This document shows, in pieces, positions 17,235-26,190 of a stretch of 64,000 nucleotides of DNA (positions within the stretch are counted from its first letter, which is position 1; each line of letters starts with the position of its first letter). This stretch comes from Bacillota bacterium (GTDB taxonomy: Bacteria > Bacillota > UBA4882 > UBA8346), in the NCBI GenBank assembly GCA_023417475.1, contig JAEZFP010000059.1, forward strand, positions 62,001-126,000, given 5' to 3'. A program made the position numbers and the translations under genes. Below the pieces are notes generated by a model. That model saw nothing but the letters and a program-made list of their open reading frames with translations. It was not told the DNA's origin and did not search any database.

Positions 17235-18530
17235 GTGCGTCTGATCGTATATAAACTGCTCTTATCGCTGATTTTTCCGTTTTATCTGCCGTTGCTGTGG
17301 CTTAATAACCGGCTCAAAGGTCGTTCGGCCAATTGGTGGCTGGGGGATTGGCAGAGTAAATTCGAACCGGGTACAACCTGGCTTTGGGTTTATACTCCTT
17401 CGGCCGGGGAAGTGCTCATCGCCCAGACTTTTTTGAAGGAGTTGAGCGCGGCGTATCCCGAGCAACAGTATTTGATCATCGCCGGCACCCACTCGGGATT
17501 CCAAATGGCGTCACGCGTCTTTGGCGACCGGGCGGCAGTAGTCTATCTGCCGTTGGATTTTGGGATGATGATCCGACGCCTGCTAGCAAATTACCCGCCA
17601 GCGGGCCAATTGATCATCGAATCGGAGTTCCGGCCCAATCTGATCGGGGCGTTGGGGAAACTTGGCGTCGGTCAGGCGTTGGTTAATGGAAAAATTACGG
17701 AGCGAACTGCGGCGCGTTACCGGAAGATCGGTTTTTTTCTTCGGGAGGTCCTCGCGTATCTACAACTGTTTTGCATGCAAACGCCGGCCGACGCCGCGGC
17801 GATCATTGGTTTGGGCGCGGCTCCCGACCGGGTCGACGTGGTTGGCAATGCCAAGTTTGATCAGGAGTTTAAACCGTTAGCCGGGGCTGAGAAGGAACGC
17901 TTGTCCGAACTGCTGGGGCTGACACCCCAAACCAGATTGCTGGTTGCGGGGAGCACTCATGCCGGCGAAGAAGCGATTGTCATTGAGAGTTTTCAGGCGA
18001 TTGCGACGGTTTATCCCGAAACGGTTTTGTTGATCGCTCCGCGGAACTTGGAGCGGGTAGCCGAAGTTGGTAGCCTGTTGGAGCAGGCGGGAGTGGCTTA
18101 TCAACGCCGTTCGCAGTTGCCGTTGGATATTGTCCGGGCGCGGGTGGTCCTGTTGGACACGATGGGCGAGTTGACTGCCTTTTACGGACTGGCCGATCTG
18201 GCGTTTGTCGGAGGGTCGTTGGTCGCTGTTGGCGGTCATAATATTATTGAGCCGGCGGCAATGGGCTGTCCGGTGCTTTTTGGGGACCAGTTGCAGAATT
18301 TTACCGCCGCCCGGGATTTACTGGTTGAAAACGGCGTTGGTTTTACGGTGCGAGACGGCTCCGAGTTAACCGCCTGTTGCTTGGAGTTGCTGGGCGATCC
18401 GGAACGCCGTAGCCAAGTGGGGGAAGCCGCGCAACGTTTAATCGCGACGAACCGGGGCGCGGCAGTCAAAACCATTAAACGATTGAAAGCGACCGGGATC
18501 GTTGTAGGAGGCGGTCATGACAACAGCTAA
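17235..18530 (+). CDS. waaA: 3-deoxy-D-manno-octulosonic acid (Kdo) transferase
   Basis: Transfers Kdo from CMP-Kdo to lipid A at the inner membrane. The 431-residue protein has an N-terminal membrane anchor, then the family motifs GE-x-x-IA (SAGEVLIAQTFLKEL), ESEFRPNLI, VAGSTHAGEE and FVGGSLVAVGGHNIIEPAA. It begins with GTG 6 bases after ispF. Its presence, with heptose genes nearby, is strong evidence for an LPS outer membrane although other genes here mark a spore-forming Firmicute. Confidence 0.95.
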   Translation: MRLIVYKLLLSLIFPFYLPLLWLNNRLKGRSANWWLGDWQSKFEPGTTWLWVYTPSAGEVLIAQTFLKELSAAYPEQQYLIIAGTHSGFQMASRVFGDRAAVVYLPLDFGMMIRRLLANYPPAGQLIIESEFRPNLIGALGKLGVGQALVNGKITERTAARYRKIGFFLREVLAYLQLFCMQTPADAAAIIGLGAAPDRVDVVGNAKFDQEFKPLAGAEKERLSELLGLTPQTRLLVAGSTHAGEEAIVIESFQAIATVYPETVLLIAPRNLERVAEVGSLLEQAGVAYQRRSQLPLDIVRARVVLLDTMGELTAFYGLADLAFVGGSLVAVGGHNIIEPAAMGCPVLFGDQLQNFTAARDLLVENGVGFTVRDGSELTACCLELLGDPERRSQVGEAAQRLIATNRGAAVKTIKRLKATGIVVGGGHDNS

Positions 18531-19734
18531 ACGGGTACGATTTATCTTTTATAATAGCCATCAAGGTAAACTGTTTTCCTTTTTGCAGGGGTGGTTTCCC
18601 GATGAAATCGCGGTTAGTTTAACCAAGGTCAAATCCTGTTTGGACTTGCCAATCGGCCGAGTAACCAAGGTGTGGCTCTCCCCGCGAAGATACCCTTTGC
18701 CGGAAACGGCGGGAGCTATCATTGGCTTTACCCTTCGCAAAACAGTGGCCGATTTTCAGTGGCTTCAGCCGTTCCGAGGGTTGGTGCGCAGTTGGTTGTT
18801 GAGTCGGGCGCGGCTGTTTTATCATCTGTTCGCAGCGGATTTTGCAACCTCCCGCCCCGACTTGGTCGTCCTGTGGAGCGGGTTGGCCTTGCCGTTGGCC
18901 GCCGCGGCCGCCGCGGCCCGGAACGCCGGAATCCCGCTGTTGTTTTGCGAAAACGGTTATTTACCGCGAACCATTGTGATGGATCCGGCGGGAACCAATG
19001 CCCGGAACTCATTGAGCGGGTTGAAACGGGATTTTTACGATAGAGTGGCGATTCATCCGGAGCGGTTGGCGGTCTTGTTCAACAATCAATTGGTACAGCG
19101 CCCGCTGAAAAAAGGGCCGGATAAACTCCAAAAAAGTCTGGAAGAGAAGGAGCAACAGCTGCAGTTGCCGGAAGCGTTCGTCTTTTTGCCGTTGCAAGTC
19201 TTTGACGATAGTCAGGTGTTGCTGTATTCACCCCGGTTTAACGATATGCCGTCATTGATTGATTATTGCGCGGCGCAACTTGAGGATTACAATCTAACCC
19301 ACGGGACGGATTTAGAATTGGTGGTGAAAGAGCATCCCTCCGATTTTGGCCGGATCCGTTATGACCGGGTGAAAGCGGCCCATCCCGGGGTGACTTTTGT
19401 CCAGACTGTCGGCACCCCGGAGCTGTTGGCGAAATGCCAAGCGGTGATTACCATCAATTCAACCGTGGGCATCGAGGGATTGTTCAACTTCAAACCGGTG
19501 ATTACCATGGGAGAAGCTTTTTACAATGTCACTGGTCTGGTTTGGCATGTGGGACCGGAGACGGAGTTGGTCAAGGTCTTGGCGGCGGCGCTCAACAGTC
19601 CGGTGGACCGGGATTTAATTGAGAAGTTCCTCTATTATCTGCGGTATGAGTATCTGGTTGGTATCGACCGGCGCAACTTGGCGGAAGCCGACCCCCGGCC
19701 GGTTGTGGAACGGATCCTGAGTCAATTGCACTGA
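18517..19734 (+). CDS. Capsule polysaccharide/Kdo-type glycosyltransferase-like protein
   Basis: The 405-residue protein resembles the capsule polysaccharide biosynthesis family (KpsC/KpsS type, which includes beta-Kdo transferases): LLFCENGYLPRTIVMDPAGTNARNS near the middle and ELVVKEHPSDFGR followed by AVITINSTVGIEGL near the end. It overlaps waaA by 14 bases, so the two are probably translated together. The sugar and acceptor are inferred only from family and context; it may add Kdo or another sugar to the LPS core. Confidence 0.75.
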   Translation: MTTAKRVRFIFYNSHQGKLFSFLQGWFPDEIAVSLTKVKSCLDLPIGRVTKVWLSPRRYPLPETAGAIIGFTLRKTVADFQWLQPFRGLVRSWLLSRARLFYHLFAADFATSRPDLVVLWSGLALPLAAAAAAARNAGIPLLFCENGYLPRTIVMDPAGTNARNSLSGLKRDFYDRVAIHPERLAVLFNNQLVQRPLKKGPDKLQKSLEEKEQQLQLPEAFVFLPLQVFDDSQVLLYSPRFNDMPSLIDYCAAQLEDYNLTHGTDLELVVKEHPSDFGRIRYDRVKAAHPGVTFVQTVGTPELLAKCQAVITINSTVGIEGLFNFKPVITMGEAFYNVTGLVWHVGPETELVKVLAAALNSPVDRDLIEKFLYYLRYEYLVGIDRRNLAEADPRPVVERILSQLH

Positions 19735-19826
19735 AACGTTTCGGAGTTGTTGCCGGTGAACAAAGCGAGTTCATTGGCAACATTTTTTATGCAGGGGTTT
19801 TTGTTGCCGGAAAAGCGACCGATTAT

Positions 19827-20843
19827 TTATAACCGCGATTGGATTAGCCCGATCAATTCGGCCACCGCTTCGGAACTGGGCGGGGGTGAATTCCGTCGCC
19901 TTGGGTATTTAACGGCGTTGCGGAACAGCAACGCTTGACGGATCCAAGCGGCGTGATTGCCCAAACTGTCGGAGAAACGTTCCCAATAGGCGTCAAACAG
20001 GTTGGGTACGGTCCGATGGTAGTTATTTTTCAGGAGTGATTTGGCAACACGGATGACGAGAAACCGAAAGGCTTTCCGATATCGCCGGGGATCGACGGTT
20101 CCGGCCGTGTCCAACGTCGGTTGTCGTTTTGGATTCCACCGTTCGGCGCTGAGCACCGTGGTGATCAGACCGGTAGTCCAAAGACGGTTGGCGGCGCCGG
20201 AGGGAGCTTGATCGTAGTGAAATAACGGATGCTCAATTCGGAAAACCGGATGCCGGTAGGCGATCCGCAGCCAGAGGTCGCGGTCCTCTCCGCAACGCAA
20301 CCGGGGATCAAAACCACCGCTGGCTCGGAAAACCGCTTGGGGTATCAAAACGGCTGAAGGAATAAAACGGCAGAACACCAGAAGATCATACCAGGAAAGC
20401 TCTTTAACAGGCAAAGGCTGATCCGGCGGGTAAAACTGTGACAAGTCGGTATGGTCCCGGGTATGGGCGCAGCCAATAATCCCGGCGGTTGGACGATCGT
20501 CCCAAGCCTTGACTTGCAGATCGAGTTTCTGGGGATGCCAACGATCATCGGCATCCAAAAACGCCAACAAGTCGCCTTGGGCCGCAGCCGCGCCCCGGTT
20601 GCGCGCCAGGGAGACGCCTTGATTCGACTGTATAAGCAAGCGGACATCAGGCATGGTTTTGAGAATGGCCGGTGAAGCGTCGCTGGATCCGTCATCGACC
20701 ACAATCAGTTCATAGTTGCGATAAGTTTGGGAGCGGACGCCCGCAATCGTGTTTTCAATGGTTTTGGCTCCGTTATAGCAGGGAATTATCACGCTTACCC
20801 GGGGTTGCCGCGTCATCTGATTCATTCCTACATGATATGACAT
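19827..20843 (-). CDS. Family 2 glycosyltransferase
   Basis: A cytoplasmic inverting glycosyltransferase: VSVIIPCYNGAKTIENTI, ELIVVDDGSSDAS, SNQGVSLARNRG and FLDADDRW (the D-x-D metal site) are classic GT2 motifs. The ATG at 20843 directly follows the T-run of a terminator; ATGs at 20825 and 20816 are alternatives, and a TTG at 20858 would sit inside the hairpin. It is convergent with the capsule-type gene and probably decorates LPS. Confidence 0.85.
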   Translation of the reverse strand: MSYHVGMNQMTRQPRVSVIIPCYNGAKTIENTIAGVRSQTYRNYELIVVDDGSSDASPAILKTMPDVRLLIQSNQGVSLARNRGAAAAQGDLLAFLDADDRWHPQKLDLQVKAWDDRPTAGIIGCAHTRDHTDLSQFYPPDQPLPVKELSWYDLLVFCRFIPSAVLIPQAVFRASGGFDPRLRCGEDRDLWLRIAYRHPVFRIEHPLFHYDQAPSGAANRLWTTGLITTVLSAERWNPKRQPTLDTAGTVDPRRYRKAFRFLVIRVAKSLLKNNYHRTVPNLFDAYWERFSDSLGNHAAWIRQALLFRNAVKYPRRRNSPPPSSEAVAELIGLIQSRL

Positions 20844-20879
20844 AAAAAATGGAGACAATCATTAAGATTCTCTCCATTT
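20844..20879 (-). terminator. Terminator between the heptose genes and the GT2 gene
   Basis: On the minus strand AAATGGAGA pairs with TCTCCATTT around a 15-base loop, followed by Ts. It lies directly before the GT2 start, so the GT2 gene depends on read-through or its own promoter. Confidence 0.75.
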
Positions 20880-20922
20880 GCGGCGTTTCGTAAGTTTGTA
20901 AATTTCACCAATAACGATCGAG

Positions 20923-21405
20923 TCAGGACCAATTGGCAGTTTGAATTTTGCGCACCAGCTCGGTGGTTGACACTCCCGCCACCAATGGGATAAAAACAAC
21001 CTGGGTATCGAGCCGGGCGAGGGTCTCTTTTTCAGGCAAATTATCCAGCGTATAGTCGCCGCCCTTTACGTAGACGTGGGGCCGGACGGTCTCCAGCAGC
21101 AGGCGGGCGTCATTCTGATCGAAAATGGTGACAAAATCGACCGGTTTCAAAGCGGCGATCAATAAAGCGCGTTGCTCCTGATTGATCAGCGGCCGGGTCG
21201 GTCCTTTGAGGGAACTTACCGAACGGTCGCTGTTTATGCCAACCACTAAAATATCTCCGAGTCGCTTGGCGGCGATAAAGGTTTGAAGGTGTCCGGCATG
21301 GAGCAGGTCAAAACAACCGTTGGTCAAAACGATGGTCCGGCCGTTCGCCCGCCAGGCCGCGGCGTGAGTAGCGAGATCGGTCATGGCAAGGATGGCGGAG
21401 TTCAT
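20923..21405 (-). CDS. hldE: D-glycero-beta-D-manno-heptose 1-phosphate adenylyltransferase
   Basis: Activates heptose-1-phosphate to ADP-heptose for LPS core assembly. It is a stand-alone cytidylyltransferase-fold domain (160 residues), equivalent to the C-terminal half of HldE (RfaE2): TNGCFDLLHAGHLQTF is the HxGH motif, followed by GINSDRSV, KGGDYTLDNLPE and STTELV. Its ATG overlaps the stop of the upstream heptosyltransferase gene (ATGA). Confidence 0.92.
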   Translation of the reverse strand: MNSAILAMTDLATHAAAWRANGRTIVLTNGCFDLLHAGHLQTFIAAKRLGDILVVGINSDRSVSSLKGPTRPLINQEQRALLIAALKPVDFVTIFDQNDARLLLETVRPHVYVKGGDYTLDNLPEKETLARLDTQVVFIPLVAGVSTTELVRKIQTANWS

Positions 21406-22391
21406 AGTGTTCCCTCCAAGACCGACTTGGTTGTGGCAAGCGCCGCTTCGACCGGGATATCGACAATCTTGTCGCCGTTGACGGGGATCACCCGCCAGTC
21501 GGGATGTTGATATGGATGAAACTGCTGATATTGGCCCCGGTGCATCAGCATGACAACTTTTTTTCCTAAAGCGGTGGCCAGATGAAGCATGCCGGTGTCA
21601 CCACCTATCACCAACGCGCAACGGTTCATCAAGCCGCCGGTAGTCAGCAGGTTCGCTTTGCCGGCAGCGACCGGAAAATTGGCCTCGATGACCGGTTGGA
21701 GTTTCTCCAAATCTCCGGGACCTCCGCCGAATAGGATTTGAATCCCTTGGTTGTTCCAATAAGCAGCGTAACGCATATAATTTTCTAAGGGCCAATTTTT
21801 GCGCGGAAAATTCGTGAAGGGTTGAATGAAGATGGTCGGTTGAGCGGGATCCAGTCCCAATTGGCGAAAAAGCGTCTCCGCCTCGGCCTGTGGACCGGTC
21901 GGTAACCCATAACGGTTGTTCGGGGGAAATGACTGCAAACCATTGGCCAGCAGCAATTCACGATTCACTTCCGCCCGGTGAACGGTATCGGAAATCTTCA
22001 GGTGGTTGGTGTAAAAGAAACGGCTGTTCGCCTTGCGCAGCAACCCCCAGCGTTGTTTGGCGCCGGTCAACCAGGCGATAAGGGCGGTTTTCTCTAGTCC
22101 ATGGAAATCGACCACCAGATCAAAATGTTGATTATGAAGGGTTTTGATCAAATCAAAGGTTTGTTTGGTGATCCGGAAGATATTTTGTTGATGATAGATA
22201 TCGCTGTCCAACATAATCACTTTATCGAGGGCGGTAAACCCTTGCAGTAACGATGCAAACCGTTTTTTGGTCACAAAGGTGATTTCGCTGTCGGGGAAGT
22301 TTTCCCGAATCAGGTTGACGGCTGGCAGGGTAAAGAGGATATCGCCGATCCCGCTTAGCCGGATCAGTAAAATTCGTTTGATGTTGTTCAT
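21402..22391 (-). CDS. waaF: LPS heptosyltransferase-like glycosyltransferase (GT9)
   Basis: A GT9 enzyme that transfers heptose from ADP-heptose to the LPS inner core. Visible motifs: ILLIRLSGIGDILFTLPAVNLIRENFP at the start, DFHGLEKTAL, QPFTNFPRKNWP and GGDTGMLHLATALGKKVV. It is 329 residues. It is coupled to the hldE-type gene. Whether it is heptosyltransferase I or II cannot be told by eye. Confidence 0.85.
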   Translation of the reverse strand: MNNIKRILLIRLSGIGDILFTLPAVNLIRENFPDSEITFVTKKRFASLLQGFTALDKVIMLDSDIYHQQNIFRITKQTFDLIKTLHNQHFDLVVDFHGLEKTALIAWLTGAKQRWGLLRKANSRFFYTNHLKISDTVHRAEVNRELLLANGLQSFPPNNRYGLPTGPQAEAETLFRQLGLDPAQPTIFIQPFTNFPRKNWPLENYMRYAAYWNNQGIQILFGGGPGDLEKLQPVIEANFPVAAGKANLLTTGGLMNRCALVIGGDTGMLHLATALGKKVVMLMHRGQYQQFHPYQHPDWRVIPVNGDKIVDIPVEAALATTKSVLEGTL

Positions 22392-22506
22392 GGGAGCCTC
22401 GATTCCTAATTGATAGGGTTGATTTTATGCGATGATTGATCAGAGCGCCGAAATAACTAAAAAACATGCGAACGGACTTGCCAGCCTTACCGCATGGAAA
22501 AAAACT

Positions 22507-23187
22507 TTAGCTACGGATGCCGGACAGCGTTGTAACGAGTTGCTCGGGCGCGAGGGTTTCCAGGGAAGGCACAATCAGATCGGCGGCCCCGACGCGCTCG
22601 ACCGGACCAACGCCTACGACCAGCATTCCGGCGTTGTGGGCCGCGGCGATCCCGGCCGCGGCGTCTTCAATCACCGCCGCCGCGTGGGGTGGAACCCCTA
22701 AAGCCTTGGCGGCTTCGAGGAAGAGATCCGGAGCGGGTTTGGCTTTGGCAACGCAATTGGAATCGATGATCGCGTCGAAGCTGGCGGTGATCCCTAACCG
22801 CTCCAGCACGAAGCGGGTGTTGCGGCTGGAGGAGGCGACAGCGATCCCGAATTGAGCTTGTTTCAAATAATCAAGCAGCGGTTTCACGCCGGGTAACAGA
22901 TCCGCCGGACTCATTCCCTGAATTCGCCGGAGAAAATAGACGTTTTTTTGGTCAAACAAATACTGAAAACGTTCGGGCGTGACTTTCCGTCCGTAGCGGT
23001 CTAAAATCAGCCGAAGCGAATCCTCGCGGGATAAACCCAACAAGTCCCGGTTGTCATCGGGCGTAAAAGGAATTTTTTCCTCATCCCAGAGTTGCTGCCA
23101 GGATTGGTAGTGATAACGGACGGTATCGGTGATGATCCCGTCCATGTCAAACAAGAAGGCTTTGATCGACTGGGTAATGATGGACAC
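22507..23187 (-). CDS. Beta-phosphoglucomutase-like HAD phosphatase
   Basis: A HAD-superfamily enzyme with the catalytic DMDG at FLFDMDGIITDTVRYHY, a cap domain, ASSSRNT (motif II), KPAPDLFLEAAK (motif III) and VIEDAAAGIAAAHNAGM (motif IV). This pattern fits beta-phosphoglucomutase or a related sugar-phosphate phosphatase. It is 226 residues. It lies upstream of the heptose genes in the same direction, separated by 115 bases; a role in LPS sugar supply is possible but not shown. Confidence 0.8.
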   Translation of the reverse strand: MSIITQSIKAFLFDMDGIITDTVRYHYQSWQQLWDEEKIPFTPDDNRDLLGLSREDSLRLILDRYGRKVTPERFQYLFDQKNVYFLRRIQGMSPADLLPGVKPLLDYLKQAQFGIAVASSSRNTRFVLERLGITASFDAIIDSNCVAKAKPAPDLFLEAAKALGVPPHAAAVIEDAAAGIAAAHNAGMLVVGVGPVERVGAADLIVPSLETLAPEQLVTTLSGIRS

Positions 23188-23611
23188 CTCATTTTATTTA
23201 GTATTTGTAGATCTGGCCGCTTTATTAGGTGTCTACGTAAAGAGCAGCGGAGTATTTATTTCTTTGTGGCAATGGTAATTTCCTGCAAGAAAATGTCGAT
23301 GTAAAGGGATCGGGTGGAAAATTACGAAGCGTTGGGCCGCAATAAATAGCGATCAACCAAGTTTTTCCCAGCATTTGTGTAATTTTCGCAATGGATACTA
23401 CTTGAAACCGGTGGAAGCTAGGTGTATTATTTTTGTTATGTGGACTTTTATGTGAAGCAGAAACGTTATCCTTTTGACGGATGCCAAATATAAATGAAGG
23501 CAATATGTCGCCTCTCAAGAAACAACCCTAGTTAGTGCGACATAGGGAAATTAATTTTTGATTCAACGTACTACGTTGCGTGTTTAGTTCGTTACGAGCA
23601 GGGAGGGGATA
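23188..23611. other. 424-base intergenic region without a supported gene
   Basis: The region is more AT-rich than its neighbours. A 97-codon open frame on the minus strand (23225-23518) resembles no family I know and lacks a good ribosome site. I see no terminator, tRNA or riboswitch. It may be a decayed gene. Confidence 0.5.
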
Positions 23612-24145
23612 TTGATGATCGAGATCGATGATGCGGGTGGCGGTTGTTTTATCGGCCCGGAGGTTTTGGTCATTCACCGGCTGGAGACGGGGTCAGCCCA
23701 TTATCTTTATATACCGCCGCAGATTGCGGACAGGATTTCTTTTGCAACCGAGTTGTTGAAGGGGGCCTTTACCAAACTGGGAATCACCAATCATGAACCG
23801 ATTCAGCTTTGTCGGGGCGAGATTTTCGATCAATTCCAGGAGTTCCTGGAAGGCCGGGGATATCAGGTAATCCGCCAGAAAGTTTCGTCCGAGACCGATT
23901 GTCTGGCGGAGGCGGAGTTTATGGAGGTCTTGTACTCCCACGGCCTGCCGCGCAATATTGCGTTGCATAACCGGAATTATCAAGAACTCTATGAGATGGT
24001 GGGTTTTTGGTATTTCAGCCAGCCGAAACGGTTGGTGCGGAACCTACAGAAGATCCGGTTGCGGCCGCCGTACCGGATCCGCAATGTTACCCAGCGGTAT
24101 CCGAATTTATTTCGGATGTTGTTTCAAGAGGAAGCGGCGGGATGA
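23612..24145 (+). CDS. Conserved hypothetical protein
   Basis: The 177-residue protein begins MIEIDDAGGGCFIGPEVLVIHRLETG and follows a GGGAGGGG ribosome site. The protein is soluble with no signal peptide. Alternating strand-like and helical stretches and the leading acidic IDDAGGG could fit an RNase H-like fold, but I do not recognise the family. The C-terminus is basic (RLRPPYRIRNVTQRYPN). A perfect 17-bp inverted repeat follows 4 bases after the stop. Confidence 0.7.
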   Translation: MMIEIDDAGGGCFIGPEVLVIHRLETGSAHYLYIPPQIADRISFATELLKGAFTKLGITNHEPIQLCRGEIFDQFQEFLEGRGYQVIRQKVSSETDCLAEAEFMEVLYSHGLPRNIALHNRNYQELYEMVGFWYFSQPKRLVRNLQKIRLRPPYRIRNVTQRYPNLFRMLFQEEAAG

Positions 24146-24149
24146 CCGT

Positions 24150-24188
24150 CACGAAGGCCGGGTCAGAGATACTGACCCGGCCTTCGTG
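24150..24188. repeat. Perfect 17-bp inverted repeat after the hypothetical gene
   Basis: CACGAAGGCCGGGTCAG and CTGACCCGGCCTTCGTG flank a 5-base loop. There is no T-run, so it is not a standard terminator. It lies 4 bases after the stop codon at 24145. Confidence 0.85.
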
Positions 24189-24390
24189 GGTCTGGGGCTG
24201 GGTTAATGGATGCGCTTTGGATCGGGGTTGAATTGGATATATCAGTAAATAAGTTTTCATAATCGAAAATAATTCCGGAAAACCGGCAGGAACTCCCTGG
24301 GCAAAGTCGAAATCTAAACAAGATTGTAACCAAATATTAACCTCCACGATTGACTTGGGTACAAGCGACAACCCTTGAGGAGGAATTGCA

Positions 24391-25242
24391 ATGGCAATCG
24401 GACAAGAAACGGTATCCCAAACGGACCTGAATCTAAAGGCGATGGTGGATGCCTACAACCACGACGCCGACTCCGAGTGGCGGCGCCTGGTCAAAGAGCC
24501 CTATAACAAGATCGAGTTTCTGACAACACTTCACGTGCTCCGAAAGCATCTACCTGAAAAAGGTTTGATATTGGATGCCGGCGGCGGTCCCGGCCGGTAT
24601 GCCATTGAGTTGTGCAAGGCCGAATATCACGTAGTCTTATTCGATCTCTCGATTCGCAATATTGAGACCGCCAAAGCCAAGTTCGACTTTGAACCGAAAG
24701 AGGTTAAACGGCGGATGGAGGGGTTTTTGGTTGGCGACGTCCGGAACCTGATCCGTTTCGAGATCGATAGCTTTGACGCGGTACTTTGTCTCGACCCGTT
24801 GTCCAACCTACTGGACGAAGCCGAGCGGGAGCGGGCGGTCCAAGAGCTTTACCGGGTCGCCAAACCCGGCGCGCCGGTCTTTATCGGTGTCCGCGGCTAT
24901 TTGGCCGTTTTGCGGACGTTGTTGGCCCAAAACCCGCATGAGTTGCTCGGCGCGTCCCTGACCGAACTGCAACAGACCGGCAACATTCAGTCCGGCCCCA
25001 ATGTTTGCCACTATTTCCGGGCGACCGAGTTAAGAACATTGGCCGAGCGGAATGGGTTCCAAACCGTTGAAATGGCGGGTTGTATTGGGTTGTCCGTGGG
25101 CATGCGGGAAAAAATCAATCAACTTTCGCACACTGCCGAGCAATGGGAACGGTGGCTGGCATTGGAGCTGGAGTATGCCACCGAAGCGGCGGTGGCCGAC
25201 ACGGCGGAGCGACTTTTATATGTTGGCAGGAAGCCGCGGTAG
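24391..25242 (+). CDS. Class I SAM-dependent methyltransferase
   Basis: A methyltransferase of unknown substrate. The SAM-binding motif I is LILDAGGGPGRYAIEL, motif II VVLFDLS, and the acidic DAVLCLDP block follows. It is 283 residues behind GAGGAGG. The N-terminal MVDAYNHDADSEWRRL stretch is typical of small-molecule methyltransferases in Firmicutes. No enzyme-specific context is seen. Confidence 0.8.
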   Translation: MAIGQETVSQTDLNLKAMVDAYNHDADSEWRRLVKEPYNKIEFLTTLHVLRKHLPEKGLILDAGGGPGRYAIELCKAEYHVVLFDLSIRNIETAKAKFDFEPKEVKRRMEGFLVGDVRNLIRFEIDSFDAVLCLDPLSNLLDEAERERAVQELYRVAKPGAPVFIGVRGYLAVLRTLLAQNPHELLGASLTELQQTGNIQSGPNVCHYFRATELRTLAERNGFQTVEMAGCIGLSVGMREKINQLSHTAEQWERWLALELEYATEAAVADTAERLLYVGRKPR

Positions 25243-25285
25243 CGGTATAATCTTACATAACACCAACGACGGAACGGAGAAGTCA

Positions 25286-25327
25286 ATGATCTGCGGTTGC
25301 TCGGAGTTTTATGAATGGCTGTTATAG
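25286..25327 (+). CDS. Possible 13-residue peptide gene
   Basis: ATG at 25286 follows GGAG by 6 bases and encodes MICGCSEFYEWLL, then TAG. It sits between the methyltransferase and its terminator (25357-25381). The evidence is only ribosome site, frame and place; chance is quite possible. Confidence 0.25.
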   Translation: MICGCSEFYEWLL

Positions 25328-25356
25328 CAAATAAGGAAATCGCCAAACTGTTTATG

Positions 25357-25381
25357 AAAACCCACTTTAAGTGGGTTTTTT
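25357..25381 (+). terminator. Terminator downstream of the methyltransferase
   Basis: AAAACCCAC pairs with GTGGGTTTT around TTTAA, followed by Ts. The flanking A-run may also allow minus-strand use. Confidence 0.85.
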
Positions 25382-25496
25382 CATTTCGTAGAATCAAACG
25401 TTGCATTGATATCCAGTTGCAACTTCCCAACCGGGTCCGGTAATGATACGATAGGGAGGGAAGTGTCCTAAAATTCAGTCAGAGAGGATGAGATGG

Positions 25497-25979
25497 ATGG
25501 AATGGCGGAATGGGGATTATTGGATCAGTGATGATAAAACCCGCTTAGACAGCGAGGCGGTCTGCGCGTTTTTGGCGCAAAGTTATTGGGCGAACCAGCG
25601 GTCGCGGGAATGTATCGAGCGTTCGATCGCCAATTCGCTTTGTTACGGAGTGTATTATCGTGAAAAACAGATCGGCTTTGCCCGGGTGGTGACGGACGGG
25701 GCGACGATCTTTTGGCTGGGGGATGTTTTTATCGACCCGCAATACCGCGGTCAGCATTTGGGGAAACATTTGGTCCAATTCATTGTCGAATCCCCCGCGC
25801 TTCAGGGACTGACGGGCGTGCTGGCGACCAATGACGCTCATGGGCTGTACGAACAGTACGGATTTGTCAGAGACCCCAACCGGTACATGCGCCGGAGCGG
25901 CGTTGCTCCGGTTCGGGAGGCGGCTGAAACGGAACAGCCATTAAAAAAATTAAGACAACACAAAGGAGCATCGGGATGA
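25497..25979 (+). CDS. GNAT family N-acetyltransferase
   Basis: An acetyl-CoA-dependent acetyltransferase. The core GNAT blocks are IGFARVVTDGATIFWLGDVFIDPQYRGQHLGKHLV, with the acetyl-CoA loop R-G-x-x-L-G-K, and a C-terminal NDAHGLYEQYGF. The ATG at 25497 has better spacing from GAGAGG than the one at 25488. The stop overlaps the ATG of a small downstream frame (ATGA). Confidence 0.85.
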   Translation: MEWRNGDYWISDDKTRLDSEAVCAFLAQSYWANQRSRECIERSIANSLCYGVYYREKQIGFARVVTDGATIFWLGDVFIDPQYRGQHLGKHLVQFIVESPALQGLTGVLATNDAHGLYEQYGFVRDPNRYMRRSGVAPVREAAETEQPLKKLRQHKGASG

Positions 25980-26099
25980 GCCAACATTTTTGTACCTGTC
26001 GGGAACTGGTTTGTGGGTTTGGAGCGGTATACGTACGAGAGTTTCGCGGAGTTTGTCCAAACTCATCAAGGGGGCGCCGAACCGAAAAATGACGGGTGA
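25976..26099 (+). pseudogene. Small gene with probable frameshift in a T5 run
   Basis: ATG at 25976 overlaps the GNAT stop (ATGA) and follows AAGGAG by 7 bases, so translation initiation looks real. Read as is, it encodes 38 residues and stops at 'gaa aaa tga'. Removing one T from the TTTTT at 25987-25991 shifts it into a protein-like frame (VPVGNWFVGLERYTYESFAE onwards, ending TGA at 26097-26099), about 40 residues. Either a real frameshift or a base error. I do not know the family. Confidence 0.4.
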
Positions 26100-26107
26100 G
26101 AGCGAGG

Positions 26108-26155
26108 CCACTGAAAAACTGCTCGAAAGCTTGCAGAGCGGAGATTTTTCAGTGG
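26108..26155. repeat. Inverted repeat beside the thiQ stop
   Basis: CCACTGAAAAA and TTTTTCAGTGG form an 11-bp stem around a 26-base partly self-complementary loop. It lies between two converging genes and may act as a terminator, though the following T-run is weak. Confidence 0.6.
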
Positions 26156-26190
26156 TTTGGTGAGATCGTCGCTTTTTTATTGCTGGATTA

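Noticed and set aside
23225..23518. 97-codon minus-strand frame
   Set aside because: No ribosome site, no known family, unusual composition; probably chance in an AT-rich interval.
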